Positions 22,226 through 32,713 of a DNA stretch of 64,000 bases are shown piece by piece. The DNA comes from Protopterus annectens (lineage: Eukaryota; Chordata; Ceratodontiformes; Protopteridae): contig NC_056749.1 of the NCBI RefSeq assembly GCF_019279795.1, forward strand, positions 574,053,173 through 574,117,172. The letters are read 5' to 3'. Both the position numbers and the translations under genes were made by a program. The notes under the pieces are model-generated. The model was not told where the DNA came from and did not search any database. It saw nothing but the letters and a program-made list of their open reading frames with translations. Numbering within the stretch: position 1 is the first letter of the stretch; each line of letters begins with the position of its first letter.

Positions 22226-24950
22226 TTAGTTTACTGTGCCTCTATCTAGTAGTGACACAGAGATGACACCCGGGGTAAACCTACGATCTCCCATCCACTC
22301 GTCAAGATTTCTCTTGAAGAGAGTCAGTGATGGGCTCTGCCTAACATGGACTGGGATTCTGTTCCAGAGTGTAGGGAGACTCTGGATTATGAATCTGTCC
22401 CTCCAGCACGTCCTATTTATTTCTGTGTTGAGGTTCAAATCTCTTGCTCTCGTGGCTCTGATGGATTTGGATTTTCTGAGGTGGAGCATGTCCATTAATT
22501 CCGGATTGGACATGGCCTTGTACGTCAGGCATAGATCACCTCTGAGTAGTCGGTATGCGATTGAATAGAGCTGGAGTTTCTTCAGCTGGGCAGCATATGA
22601 CATATGTTTGAGACCCTTTAATCTCTTGGTGAGGAACTTTTGGGGTCTTTCCAACTGCTGCAGGTGTCGGGTAAGATACATCCCAAATGGGGCATTGTAC
22701 TCTATTATGGGCCTGATAAGAGAAGAGTACAGGGGCACAATGACCTCTCTTGATCTAGATGTGAATCCCTTCATGATAAGGTGGGCAATATAGAAGGTCT
22801 TCCTAACCACTTTGGCAATGTGAGTGTCAAATGAGAGGTTACTGTCAACTTGGGTCCCTAGGTCCCTGATTACCTCTTCCGTACTTAATGGATTACCACC
22901 TATGTGGTAATTTGTGGGTACCTTGTTTTTCCCAAAGGGTATGACTATACATTTTTTGGTGTTCAGTTTAAGGCCATTGCTCTGGCACCAATTATCCATT
23001 TCTATGAGGCCTCTCTGAAGGATGTTTGTGTCCGCTGGAGTATCAATTATGGTGTCCAGTTTGCAGTCATCTGTGAACTTTGTCAGCCACAATCCTCCTA
23101 TGTTTGCTTTCACCTCGGAAAAATAAATGCCGAGCAAGAGGGGTCCCAGGATTGAGCCCTGTGGGACACCGCTTGTGACTGGCTTAAAGTCTGACATGGC
23201 TCCAGCAATTCTGACCTTGTGGGTTCTGTCCATGAGCCAGTTTGCACCCCATCTTGTGACATATGGGTTTACATCTAAGCTGGTGAGTTTGTCTATGATG
23301 CCCGAGTGGGGTATTGTGTCGAAGGCTTTTGCAAGGTCAAGGTAGGCTGTGTGAACTGCCTTACCCTCATCAATGGCCTTAGTGACTGTTTCAAAAAATG
23401 TCTTTGTTTATGAGTTCCATAATGATCCTTTCCATAGCTTTGCAGACCAGGCTTGTCAAGCTTATGGGGCGGTAATTTCCAGGGTCTGTAGAAGCATCGC
23501 CTTTGTGGAGTGGGACCACTGTTGCTGTACGCCACTCTTTGGGTACGTATCCTGTAGTAAGGCTAAGATTAAACAGCAGCCTTATGTGCGGGTTTAGGTC
23601 CTCTTGGAGTTCATGTAGCACACAGCCCGGGACACCGTCCGGTCCCATTGATGCTGTGTTTTTAGCTTTGGAGAGGGTGGCTCTCACCTGGGCATCTGAG
23701 ATGTTAGGGAGGCTACACTCTGCTGGGATAGATATTTCTCCTTTTGGGAGGGAGGGGGCAGAGAAAGTTGCACTGAACCTGTCTGCCAGAATGTTGGCAA
23801 TGTCTGTGGGTTCAGTGTATTTTGTCTCATTCTGGACTAACTCTGAGCATATCTGGAAGTTTCCACCCAGGTTTCTAACATAGCTAAAGAAGGCCTTGTG
23901 ATAGTCTTTTGTGATTTTGCGATTTTTCTCTCAAAGTTGGCCTTGGATGATTTTATGAGTGATCGTAGTTTTTTGCTAGTACTGATCAGAGATGCCTTCC
24001 CTTTTAGGGATTTTGCTCTGTCATGTAGTAGCTTCCTCCTCCTGTTGTAAAGTTTGTTAATGGCTGGGGTCCACCAGACAGGGTGCCTGCCTTTAGGGGA
24101 ATGGGTCTTGGTTTTATTTGGGATTGCATGATCCATGCATTTTTGAAGGTGCTCGTAGAAGGTATTTATAAAGGATTCAGTGGTGTGGGTTGTGGTTTCC
24201 ACTGGCCCAGGGGCCTTGAAGGATACCACGTCAGTCTTAAGAAGTGTGAAGTTGGCTTTTGAGAAGTTTTTCACTGTGGTCTTTTGTGCAGGGCGTGGGG
24301 GCGGGATGTGGATTTCCAGTGAGATTACTTTATGGTCTGATCTCACCAATGAGGGGTATACTTCCGGTGTGGAGCATTTTGTCCCCATGTTTGTGATGAT
24401 CAGGTCTAGTATATTATCTCCTCTTGTGGGAATGGTGACTAGTTGTTCCATCGTATTTGAATTTATGAATTCTAGGAACCTTTGGGCTAGGTTGTTGGGG
24501 CTTGAGTAATGTTCCCAGTCTATGTTTGGGTAGTTGAAGTCTCCCAATATGATGGTATTTGGAGAGAGATTCATACTCTCCAGTGTCTTCAGGAAGGCTG
24601 AGTGGGGTTCCTGATTTTGAGAGGGTGGTGTGTAGCATGCTACAAACTGTAGGGAAGTTTTGCCTATGGTTAGTTGCACCTGGATGGTCTCCGATGCTTT
24701 GTGCATTGCCGCTAACCTGGAGGTGTGGGTATCTTTGATGAATATGGATACTCCCCCTCCTTTTGTGGTTCGGTCCAAGCTTTGGGGCCGGAAAGCATGA
24801 TATGAGGTAAAAGCTGGAAGTGCTGGGGTGCTCTCAGGAGCCTTGAACCAGGTTTCAGTCACTGCACAGACATCGATTTTCTCCATACTGAGGAGGGCTT
24901 CGAGAGCGTGCATCTTGAGGTTTAGACTTCTGGCAATGAGCAGCATTACC
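22226..24950 (-). pseudogene. CR1-3 ORF2 (endonuclease-RT), broken
   Basis: Endonuclease and linker are open from 25117 to 23837. They include LNLKMHALEALL, AVTETWFKAPESTPALPAF, GGGVSIFIKDTHTSRL, ILGDFNYPNIDWEHYSS and VRSDHKVISLEIHIP. In this copy MLLNARS reads MLLIARS. A frameshift near 23915 ends that frame. RT fingers lie at 23391-23687 with SMGPDGVPGCVLHELQ and NYRPISLTSLVCKAM. About 84 bp are deleted at 23397, removing the QFGFVKGRSCLLNL block. The palm and C-terminus (22226-23233, 335 codons) keep SGVPQGSILGPLLLGIYF, but the catalytic block reads FTDDCKLD in place of FADDCKLG. Defective. Confidence 0.9.
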
Positions 24951-24989
24951 CTTAGGTTTTTTTTACTTGCGTTTTCTAGGAAGGTGAGT

Positions 24990-25938
24990 TTGTCTTTTGA
25001 GCCTTGCCTAAAAAAGGCACTATGGGGTGGCAAGAGCCTTGGCCAATATCCGGAAGCCCAGGGGTGACAGGTGCAAGCCATCCCTTGCGAAGCAGCGTGG
25101 CTTGTCAAGCATGTCATCCCAAGCAGACAGACATTGGATCCCCCTAGAATGACACCAGTAATTAAGCCAATTGTTAAAGCTGATCATTTTGTCTTTGTAC
25201 TGTGGCATCATTCTTGGTGAGGGTAAGATGCTGCTCAGGGTCAGGGTCATACCGGCCTGGGCTACATAATCAGAGAGCTCCTCTGTCTCTTTTCATGTAG
25301 TCTAGGGAGGTACGTCTCAGGTCATTCACACCGGCATGGACAATGACTGAGTCATATTTGTACTTGCTTTGGAGTGACCTGAGTGCTTGTGTTACGTGGT
25401 GGATTCTAACGCTCGACAGGCAGCTTACTGTAACCCTCCCCTTGTTCAGGCTGGCGAGTGGGACGTCAGTGTGTTTGACTATGGAGTCACCTATTACAAG
25501 TGTATCTGGCATGTTGTTTGGACTTAAGGGCTGTGACTGTTTAGCACACTGACTTTGTGAACTATGTGTTGCATGTGCTATGTCTTGAGGTAGTGGTCGC
25601 TTGGGTGTCTGCTTTGGAGGCCTCTGTTGTTTTGGTAGATTTTTAATCAGAGCCTCCGAGTATGTTTTTGTGTGTTTGGTTTGCAGTTGTGATAGGATCT
25701 ATGTGAGACTGGGTTTGTGGTGTGCGTGGTTACCTTCTCCTCCTGACTGGTTTTGCCAGTACTGAGTTGAGAGCTCAGCTACCAATTTGGCTATATAGTT
25801 GCATCTCTCACATATATTTGTATTTGTTGGGAGGAGGATAGGGTTGTCTGTGTACATGAGGCAATTGTAACATTGCCTCAAGATTCCCAGATTCACCAGC
25901 TGAACAGGAGAGGATGCCAGCAACTGACCCTTCGACAT
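24990..25938 (-). pseudogene. CR1-3 ORF1 (zinc-finger-like, SGNH/esterase-like), broken
   Basis: ATG at 25938 opens MSKGQLLASSPVQLVNLGIL and a cysteine cluster, CYNC then CERC, a possible zinc-binding pair spaced by about 20 residues. A coiled-coil-like stretch (LVAELSTQYWQ) follows, then a polar linker with frame breaks. The SGNH-like domain follows with TLVIGDSIVKHTDVPLASLN and VHAGVNDLRRTSLDYMKRD (25270-25512). After a 2-bp loss near 25292 the last part continues at 25020-25250 with ARDGLHLSPLGFRILAKALA, which holds the Asp-x-x-His pair. The end overlaps the ORF2 frame. Confidence 0.8.
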
Positions 25939-26179
25939 GCTAGAATAGTGTAAAGGATTGCTGTGTAACTGAGTCAGAAAGGACCTATAGGGAAATTGGT
26001 ATTCAGGAGGATTTAGGTGAATGAAGTACTTTCTTTTTATTTAAGACTGCTTTACCTGTATAAAAATGCATTAGGAGCAAGTGCTGGGCTTTTCAGATAG
26101 GGAATAGACTGTTTAGATTGCAAGTAGAGCAGTTCTAAGGGAAAAATTGAGGAGCAGACTTTGCGGAGCCAGAAATAGT

Positions 26180-27444
26180 TTAAACTTGATTAACAAAATT
26201 GCACAAAAGCACGCAAAAATGGGCTTTATAGCAGGGGGTTGAAAAGAGCTAGGAATTGACCCAAAATGGCCAATAAACTACAAGTTGCTGGGCTGGAACC
26301 ACTCCTCTAGGGACAAATAGGTTGCTCAGTGCTCCCCACTCCCACTGGTGAACAAAGAAGCTTCCTCTTATCCAAATAAGGATATGGATAGCACAGGAAC
26401 TATGACAAAGCCCAGAGATCAGCAAAATCTGAAGACTGGACTATTCTAGTTCAGTAAGGCGGGAAAACAAGGGTATTTTTTTGTTTTTTTTTCTTTTTTT
26501 TACAGAGGCAGAAGAAAAAGATACAGTAGCAAACAGTAAATGCTATAACATTTCTAGTGCACTTGAATTTGTTAGCCTAACAGTTAAATAAACAAAAATA
26601 GCTTTTAAAGTGCAAACAGTTTAGAAGCAACACAGGCACAGTATAAACAATATGCAGAGCTGATTTCAAGGGTTTTTAGCCGAGATACAGTAGTCAAAAC
26701 GAAAGCCAGAAAAAAATACTTATAAATCAAGGAAAGTCACTCTTTCACTCTCTGCTGCTTGTAGAACTCTGCAGGATACCACGAGGAGCTGTGCTGAGTC
26801 GTATACAAGTGCAAAAGTGCGCAAAAACGGGCTTTATGGCAGGGGATTGAAAAGAGCTAGAAATTGACCCAAAATGGCCAATAAACTACAAGTTGCTGGG
26901 CTGGAACCGCTCCTCTTGGGACAAATAGGTTGCTCAGTGCTTCCCACTCCCACTGGTGAACAAAGAAGCTTCCTCTTATCCAAATAAGGATATGGATAGC
27001 ACAGGAACTATGACAAAGCCCAGAGATCAGCAAAATCTGAAGAGTGGACTATTCTAGTTCAGTAAGGTGAGAAAACAAGGATTATTTTTGTTTTTTTTCT
27101 TTTTTTTTTTACAGAGGCAGAAGAAAAAGATACAGTATCAAACAGTAAATGCTATAAAACGGCTAGCGCACTTGAGTGTGTTAGCCTAACAGTTAAATTA
27201 AACAAAAATAACTTTTAAAGTGCAAACAGTTGAGAAGCAACACAGGTACAGTATAAACAATATTCAGAGTAGATTTCAAGGGTTTTTAGAAAAATGCAGT
27301 TGAGATACAGTAGTCAAAATGAAATCCAGAAAAAATACTTATAAATCATGGAAAGTCACTCTTTCACTCTCTGCTGCTTGTAGAACTCTGCAGGACGCCA
27401 CAAGGAGCTGTGCTGAGTCGTATACAAGCGCAAAAGCTCGCAAA
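26180..27444 (-). repeat. CR1-3 5' monomers, left block
   Basis: Units of about 608 bp. The anchor GGCCAATAAACTACAAGTTG occurs at about 26268 and 26876. Other landmarks recurring once per unit are GCAGAAGAAAAAGATACAGT, GCAACACAGG, GTATAAACAATAT and CTCTCTGCTGCTTGTAGAAC. Units are 90% or more alike by eye. The array sits immediately upstream of ORF1, where a promoter is expected. It stops at 27444 in AGCTCGCAAAAA where PLE-2 begins. Confidence 0.85.
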
Positions 27445-27981
27445 AACTGACATCTTCCGTTTTTGTCGACCTCGGCTCATGGAACGAGTCCTCCCTATGA
27501 ATTGTGGTGTCTGTATGGGGAAAGGGGTAACAAAATTGTTAAAGTTCCCCACCCCATCATGTTTAGTCATACTGCTAGTGCGTTTATTGCCATCAAGAGC
27601 ATCTACATCATTATCTGTCACATTGATCTCATCACCAACAACTTCCTTCACTCTATCACTATCACATGTAACAGGAGTATGGCTCTTGAGTGCACCAATG
27701 TATTTATGCTTATTGTTAACAACTATCGGATACAAGTTGCGGTCATTAGTACTGTGGCTGACAGCACTATCAACCACTACTGTATCCGATGTAGCTGTAT
27801 GATTAACATCATTGTTATCATTCTTATCAGGTATCAACTGTCCATTAGTCCCATTGTCCTTCAAATTATCTCTCCAGGCATTGTTACCAGCCTTTTTATT
27901 CACACTGTAACTATTGCCAGTTCTCGGCCAGGAAAAGACCTGGCCCAGCCTAAAGTCTCTGATGTCGCGTTCATACAACAA
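27445..27981 (-). pseudogene. Inverted N-terminal part of the PLE-2 polyprotein
   Basis: The minus strand is open from 27981 through 27445 and continues into the flanking monomer. It encodes about 180 polar residues rich in Asn, Asp and Ser, ending in a basic stretch with RTRSMSRGRQKRKMS. Its composition is protein-like, whereas the plus strand here gives a hydrophobic, Cys/Ile-rich shadow. The terminal CAAAAACGGAAGATGTCAG (minus strand) resembles CAACAACGGAAGACCTCAG at the start of the plus-strand part (about 27977-27995). That is expected if this segment is the flipped 5' end of the same element. Basic tracts before the RT are common in PLE proteins. Confidence 0.6.
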
Positions 27982-28028
27982 CGGAAGACCTCAGACACAG
28001 ATATGGAAGGCCCCACATTGAAAAAATT

Positions 28029-30353
28029 ATGGGAAAAGAAAATGAATCCATCGTGATTAATTTATCTCATAGACAGCTTAGTGCAGATGATGAGAAGGTA
28101 CTCAATAGAGGCCTTAGTTTTATTCCCAGTCGCAGAAGTGAAATTTCTGATTCTATCATTGATGTGAAATTATTCACAAGGAATGTACAACTTAAGCTAG
28201 ACTATGGTAGTAGTGCAAGTGAAGTTAGCAATGTTTTCAAACCAATTAGTACCTATGTTCCATTGCTACACCCTGTACTAGAGACATTCTCTAAACTTGT
28301 AGAAAATGACTTACATAGTTATTATAATAATAATACCAAGAAGTTTTATAATAAAAATAACCTCAATCGAGCAGAGAAACAGGCGCTACAGGATTTACAG
28401 AATGATGGTTCCATCATTATCACATCTGCAGATAAAGGCGGATGTATTGTGGTCATGGATTATGAACATTATAAGGGAAATGTGAACCAATTATTAAGTG
28501 ACAGTAAGTCTTATAGCAGATTGAGTAGAGAAGATGTGATGAAGAAAGTCTATATGGTATATGCCATGATAGATGATTTATTCAAAAGTTTGGTTATAGA
28601 CAAAAACATATATAAATACCTTAAGGTTGAACACCCACTTATACCTATATTAAAAGGCCTTCCTAAAGCACACAAAGATTTATGTAATCCGCCCATGAGA
28701 CCTATTGTCTCGGGACAGGGCTGGTTAACTGAACCATTCTCGTTATACATAGAGTACTTTCTGAGACCTATAGTAGATGAAAATCCTTTTATCCTTAAGG
28801 ATAGTAAGGAGTTCCTTCTACAGTTCTATGAATATATTTCTAAGTTAAATGAAGGGGATGATTATATCTTTGTCACATTTGATGTGAACAGCCTCTTCAC
28901 AGTCATACCCAATGAAAGAGGTGTTCAATGGACCATGCATTATTTACAGAAATATACATGTCTGAACAAGGATTTGATAGAATTACTAGCATTGTTCCTA
29001 GAGACAGTTTTGGAGAACAATGTCTTCATTTTTGATGGAGACATATACATTCAGAAAGATGGCGTAGCTATGGGCACCAGTTGTGCCAATAGCTACGCCA
29101 ACATTGTAATGGCCCATTGGGAGAAGGAGATACTCTTTGTATCAGAGATATTTAAACAGCATGTGAGTTTCTATAGGAGATTCGTAGATGATCTCTTTTT
29201 GGTGTGGAGAGGTAGTGAGATGGAGTTACTAGAGTTTGAAGAATATTTGAATAACTCTGTGGAATTCCTAAAATTCACCTCAAGTTCGTCGAGGGAGTCC
29301 ATTGCATTTTTGGATGTTAACATTATGAGATTGAATAATGGATTGGTGAACACCTCTATCCATAGAAAGAAGTGTTACAGGAACACACTCCTGCACAGGG
29401 ACAGTATGCATCCCAGACATGTCTTTGAGAGTGTGGCCAGGAGTCAATCGATGAGGGCCTCTAGACTCAACCCGACAGATGAGGGTTTTAGACTGGAGCT
29501 GGATGAGTTGAGCCAGAGGCTACGAGATAGAGCCTATAGGACAGAAGAGATTGAGAAGGCCATTAATACTTGTATTGAACTCAGAGAGACAAGAGCGTGC
29601 CCATACTTTTCCAGTTATAACTATACAGCAATGAATGAAATGAGGAAGGATACACTTAGTAGTGTTGACACAAAAGAACATGCCCTAAGCATACCAGTTT
29701 ATTTCACTTCTGATGTTAACAACATTAGGAGAATAATAGGAGAACGTTGGGACGTTCTGAAAGTAGATGATGAAATCATGAGGTTGGTGGGTGATGAACC
29801 TAGATTTATATATAAGAATGTGAGGAACATCAAAAGGTTATTTCATGGCAGGCCAACCATTGGTAAGAGAGTCATAGCTTACAATACTATTCCTTGTGGT
29901 AATTGTAACCAATGTAGCTTTATTAACACTGATACCACATTTAAATCCCCTCATGTTCACAAAGAATTTTTCTTTATGACAGGAACCACCTGTAAGAGCA
30001 TTAATGTGATATATCTGGCACAATGCGAAGCATGTGATGCATTTTACATAGGTAAGACCAATAGAGAATTTAGATTCCGCATTAGGGAACATACATACCA
30101 TATTAGGACTGGTCAAGAACACAACGCTTTAGCCAGACACTGTATGGAGACTAGTTTGATGCATAGGTTTAGTTTCTTTGTAATTCAACAGATTCGAACT
30201 AGTCCTAGAGGTGGGGATTTGGAGGGTTACACTTTGGAAATGGGACTGAGATGGATAATTCAGCTTAGAGCTGATCACCCACCTGGTTTAAATGATAAGA
30301 TCAACATACAGATAATGTTAAAGAGACGGAAACTGAGGATAAAAGGAAAATGA
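28029..30353 (+). CDS. Penelope-like reverse transcriptase with GIY-YIG endonuclease, 774 aa
   Basis: An uninterrupted frame. The N-terminal conserved block reads ESIVINLSHRQLSADDEKVL (residues about 5-24). RT motifs: SADKGGCIVVMD (about 134-145), GLPKAHKDLCNPPMRPIVSG (about 209-228), FVTFDVNSLFTVIP (about 281-294, motif A Asp), GVAMGTSCANSYANIVMAHW (about 344-363) and YRRFVDDLFLVW (about 382-393, catalytic FVDD). FLDVNI and HRDSMHPRHVFESVARSQ follow. A cysteine linker (CGNCNQC) leads to the endonuclease, INVIYLAQCEACDAFYIGKT (about 657-676) with RIREH after it and a likely catalytic Glu in LEMGLRWIIQL. The first ATG at 28029 is used here, but the frame is open from about 27963 and the true N-terminus lies in the inverted segment. 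An intact frame suggests a recent insertion. Confidence 0.92.
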   Translation: MGKENESIVINLSHRQLSADDEKVLNRGLSFIPSRRSEISDSIIDVKLFTRNVQLKLDYGSSASEVSNVFKPISTYVPLLHPVLETFSKLVENDLHSYYNNNTKKFYNKNNLNRAEKQALQDLQNDGSIIITSADKGGCIVVMDYEHYKGNVNQLLSDSKSYSRLSREDVMKKVYMVYAMIDDLFKSLVIDKNIYKYLKVEHPLIPILKGLPKAHKDLCNPPMRPIVSGQGWLTEPFSLYIEYFLRPIVDENPFILKDSKEFLLQFYEYISKLNEGDDYIFVTFDVNSLFTVIPNERGVQWTMHYLQKYTCLNKDLIELLALFLETVLENNVFIFDGDIYIQKDGVAMGTSCANSYANIVMAHWEKEILFVSEIFKQHVSFYRRFVDDLFLVWRGSEMELLEFEEYLNNSVEFLKFTSSSSRESIAFLDVNIMRLNNGLVNTSIHRKKCYRNTLLHRDSMHPRHVFESVARSQSMRASRLNPTDEGFRLELDELSQRLRDRAYRTEEIEKAINTCIELRETRACPYFSSYNYTAMNEMRKDTLSSVDTKEHALSIPVYFTSDVNNIRRIIGERWDVLKVDDEIMRLVGDEPRFIYKNVRNIKRLFHGRPTIGKRVIAYNTIPCGNCNQCSFINTDTTFKSPHVHKEFFFMTGTTCKSINVIYLAQCEACDAFYIGKTNREFRFRIREHTYHIRTGQEHNALARHCMETSLMHRFSFFVIQQIRTSPRGGDLEGYTLEMGLRWIIQLRADHPPGLNDKINIQIMLKRRKLRIKGK

Positions 30354-30713
30354 GATAAGAGTTAAATAATTCAGGAAAAGATGTCAACTCTAGATGCAAG
30401 ATTTTTATTAATCCGACATCATTTGTTAATGTTTTTGTGTTGGTAATATGTTTACATTAGGTTATATCCACTCACTATAGGATAGCTGACAGCACTATAT
30501 ATGCTTATGCACATTTTTTATTTGTATATCAGCTCCAGTGATTGGATAACAAAATGTGTTTTTGTTTAAGCACTAGGATGTATGAGGCATTAATATATAT
30601 ATATACATACCATCTATGTGGATAACAACAATACTTAGATTATTTTATATATCTTATATATACACATGCTTTTATATACATTCTTAAGGTATTTCATATT
30701 TTTGTAGAGTATA

Positions 30714-30880
30714 AGCGCTTGTTCCTTTAAAAGTTATATGTGCACTTATGCTTTAATCAAACACATAATGTTTTTATTGAATGCAATTAAGTAATCATGC
30801 TTTTAATAGGAAATGGTATATAAATGACTGTTTTTTAGGTTTTGGATACAGTCTGATGAAGCCGAGGAGGTGAAAGCGCT
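30714..30880 (+). ncRNA. Hammerhead-ribozyme-like motif in the PLE-2 3' region
   Basis: CTGATGA (30853-30859) and GAAA (30872-30875) flank a short stem, GCC (30861-30863) with GGT (30869-30871) around a GAGGA loop, with one extra A before it. The six bases from the last A of GAAA, AGCGCT (30875-30880), are self-complementary. They also recur at 30714-30719, followed by T. Hammerhead ribozymes with short, often self-complementary helix III are known from PLEs. A complete fold with stem I is not proven by eye. Confidence 0.5.
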
Positions 30881-31085
30881 AACTGTACCTATTAAAGAAC
30901 GTTCATTTTTGTTTTATTCCATTGCCATCAGTGTGTTATTTCGCAATTTGCGTTTCCATCTGTTTTCGTATATGGCATTTTGAGGAGCCTGCTTGTTTTT
31001 CAGTTACCTTTTATGAGTACTTGGACTTTTATTCTGAACTTGGTAACTGATACTTTGCTCGCTTGGATTTGTATTATTGCCTTTA

Positions 31086-32705
31086 ACAGTATAAACAATA
31101 TGCAGAGCTGATTTCAAGGTTTTTTAGGCGAAATGCAGTCGAGATACAGTAGTCAAAGTGAAAGCCAGAAAAAAAAACTTATAAATCAAGGAAAGTCACT
31201 CTTTAACTCTCTGCTGCTTGAAGAACTTTGCAGGACACCACGAGGAGCTGTGCTGAGTCGTATACAAGCGCAAAAGCGTGAAAACCGGCTTTATAGCAGG
31301 GGGTTGAAAAGAGCTAGGAATTGACCCAAAATGGCCAATAAACTACAAGTTGCTGGGCTGGAACCACTCTTCTAGGGACAAATAGGTTGATCAGTGCTCC
31401 CCACCCCCACTGGTGAACAAAGAAGCTTCCTCTTATCCAAATAAGGATATGGATAGCACAGGAACTATGACAAAGCCCAGAGATCAGCAAAATCTGAAGA
31501 CTGGACTATTCTAGTTCAGTAAGGCAGGAAAACAAGGATATCTTTTTGTTTTTTTTCTTTTTTTTACCGAGGCAGAAGAAAAAGATACAGTAGCCCAACA
31601 GTAAATGCTAAAAAACGGCTAGCGCAATTGAGTGTGTTAGCCTAACAGTTAAATTAAACAAAAATAACTTTTAAAGTCCAAACAGTTTAGAAGCAACACA
31701 GGTACAGTATAAACAATATGCAGAGTAGATTTCAAGGGTTTTTAGGCGAAATGCAGTTGAGATACAGTAGTCAAAATGAAATCCAGAAAAAAATACTTAT
31801 AAATCAAGGAAAGTCACTCTTTCACTCTCTGCTGCTTGTAGAACTCTGCAGGACACCACGAGGAGCTGTGCTGAGTCGTATACAAGCGCAAAAGCACGCA
31901 AAACCTGGCTTTATAACAGGGGGTTGAAAAGAGCTAGGAATTGACCCAAAATGGCCAATAATCTACAAGTTGCTGGGCTGGAACCACTCCTCTAGGGACA
32001 AATAGGTTGCTCAGTGCTCCACACTCCCACTGGTGAACAAAGAAGCTTCCTCTTATCCAAATAAGGATATGGATAGCACAGGAACTATGACAAAGCCCAG
32101 AGATCAGCAAAATCTAAAGACTGGACTATTCTAGATCAGTAAGGTGGGAAAACAAGGATATTTTTTTTTTCTTTTTTTTCTTTTTTTTTACAGAGGCAGA
32201 AGAAAAAGATACAGTAGCAAACAGTAAATGCTATAAAAAGGCTAGCACACTTGAGTGTGTTAGCCTAACAGTTAAATTAAACAAAAATAACTTTTAAAGT
32301 GCAAACAGTTTAGAAGCAACACAGGCACAGTATAAACAATATGCAGAGCTGATTTCAAGGGTTTTTAGGCGAAATGCAGTTGAGATACAGTAGTCAAAAC
32401 GAAATCCGGAAAAAAATAATTAGGAATCAAGGAAAGTCACTCTTTCACTCTCTGCTGCTTCTAGAACTCTGCAGAACACCATGAGGAGCTGTGCTGAGTC
32501 GTATACAAGTGCAAAAGCTCGCAAAAATGGGCTTTATAGCAGGGGGTTGAAAAGAGCTAGGAATTGACCCAAAATGGCCAATAAACTACAAGTTGCTGGG
32601 CTGGAACCACTCTTCTAGGGACAAATAGGTTGCTCAGTGCTCCCCACTCCCACTGGTGAACAAAGAAGCTTCCTCTTATCCAAATAAGGATATGAATAGC
32701 ACAGT
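31086..32705 (-). repeat. CR1-3 5' monomers, right block
   Basis: The array resumes after PLE-2. The GGCCAATAA.CTACAAGTTG anchor lies at about 31333, 31953 and 32576, a spacing of 620 and 623 bp. The first unit is partial at its left because of PLE-2, and the last stops at about 32705 after GATATGAATAGCACAG, which would be the LINE 5' end. T-rich tracts (about 31545-31565, 32160-32190) differ in length between units. Confidence 0.8.
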
Positions 32706-32713
32706 AGCTTTGT

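Larger units (their letters stand above)
27445..31085 (+). mobile_element. Penelope-like element with inverted 5' end (PLE-2)
   Basis: Contains an inverted N-terminal segment (27445 to about 27971, coding on the minus strand), a 774-codon RT/GIY-YIG frame on the plus strand and about 730 bp of AT-rich 3' region with a hammerhead-like motif. It lies inside the CR1-3 monomer array. The bordering monomer sequences overlap by about 197 bp (27248-27444 and 31086-31283), which is unusually long for a target duplication. Confidence 0.85.
22114..32705 (-). mobile_element. Long CR1-like LINE with 5' monomer array (CR1-3), split by PLE-2
   Basis: The 3' end at 22114 has GGTTCATAGGTTCGTAC and the conserved hairpin. 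ORF2, ORF1, a linker and then tandem monomers follow to the right. PLE-2 (27445-31085) interrupts the monomer array. AGCTTGT at 22107-22113 and AGCTTTGT at 32706-32713 are a candidate imperfect target duplication supporting one insertion about 6.95 kb long without the PLE. The right-hand monomers could alternatively belong to a separate truncated copy. Confidence 0.7.

Noticed and set aside
27463-28056. 197-codon plus-strand frame upstream of the PLE-2 RT
   Set aside because: Composition is Ile/Cys/Ser-rich and it is the complement of the polar minus-strand frame; only its last 20 or so residues may be real PLE coding sequence.
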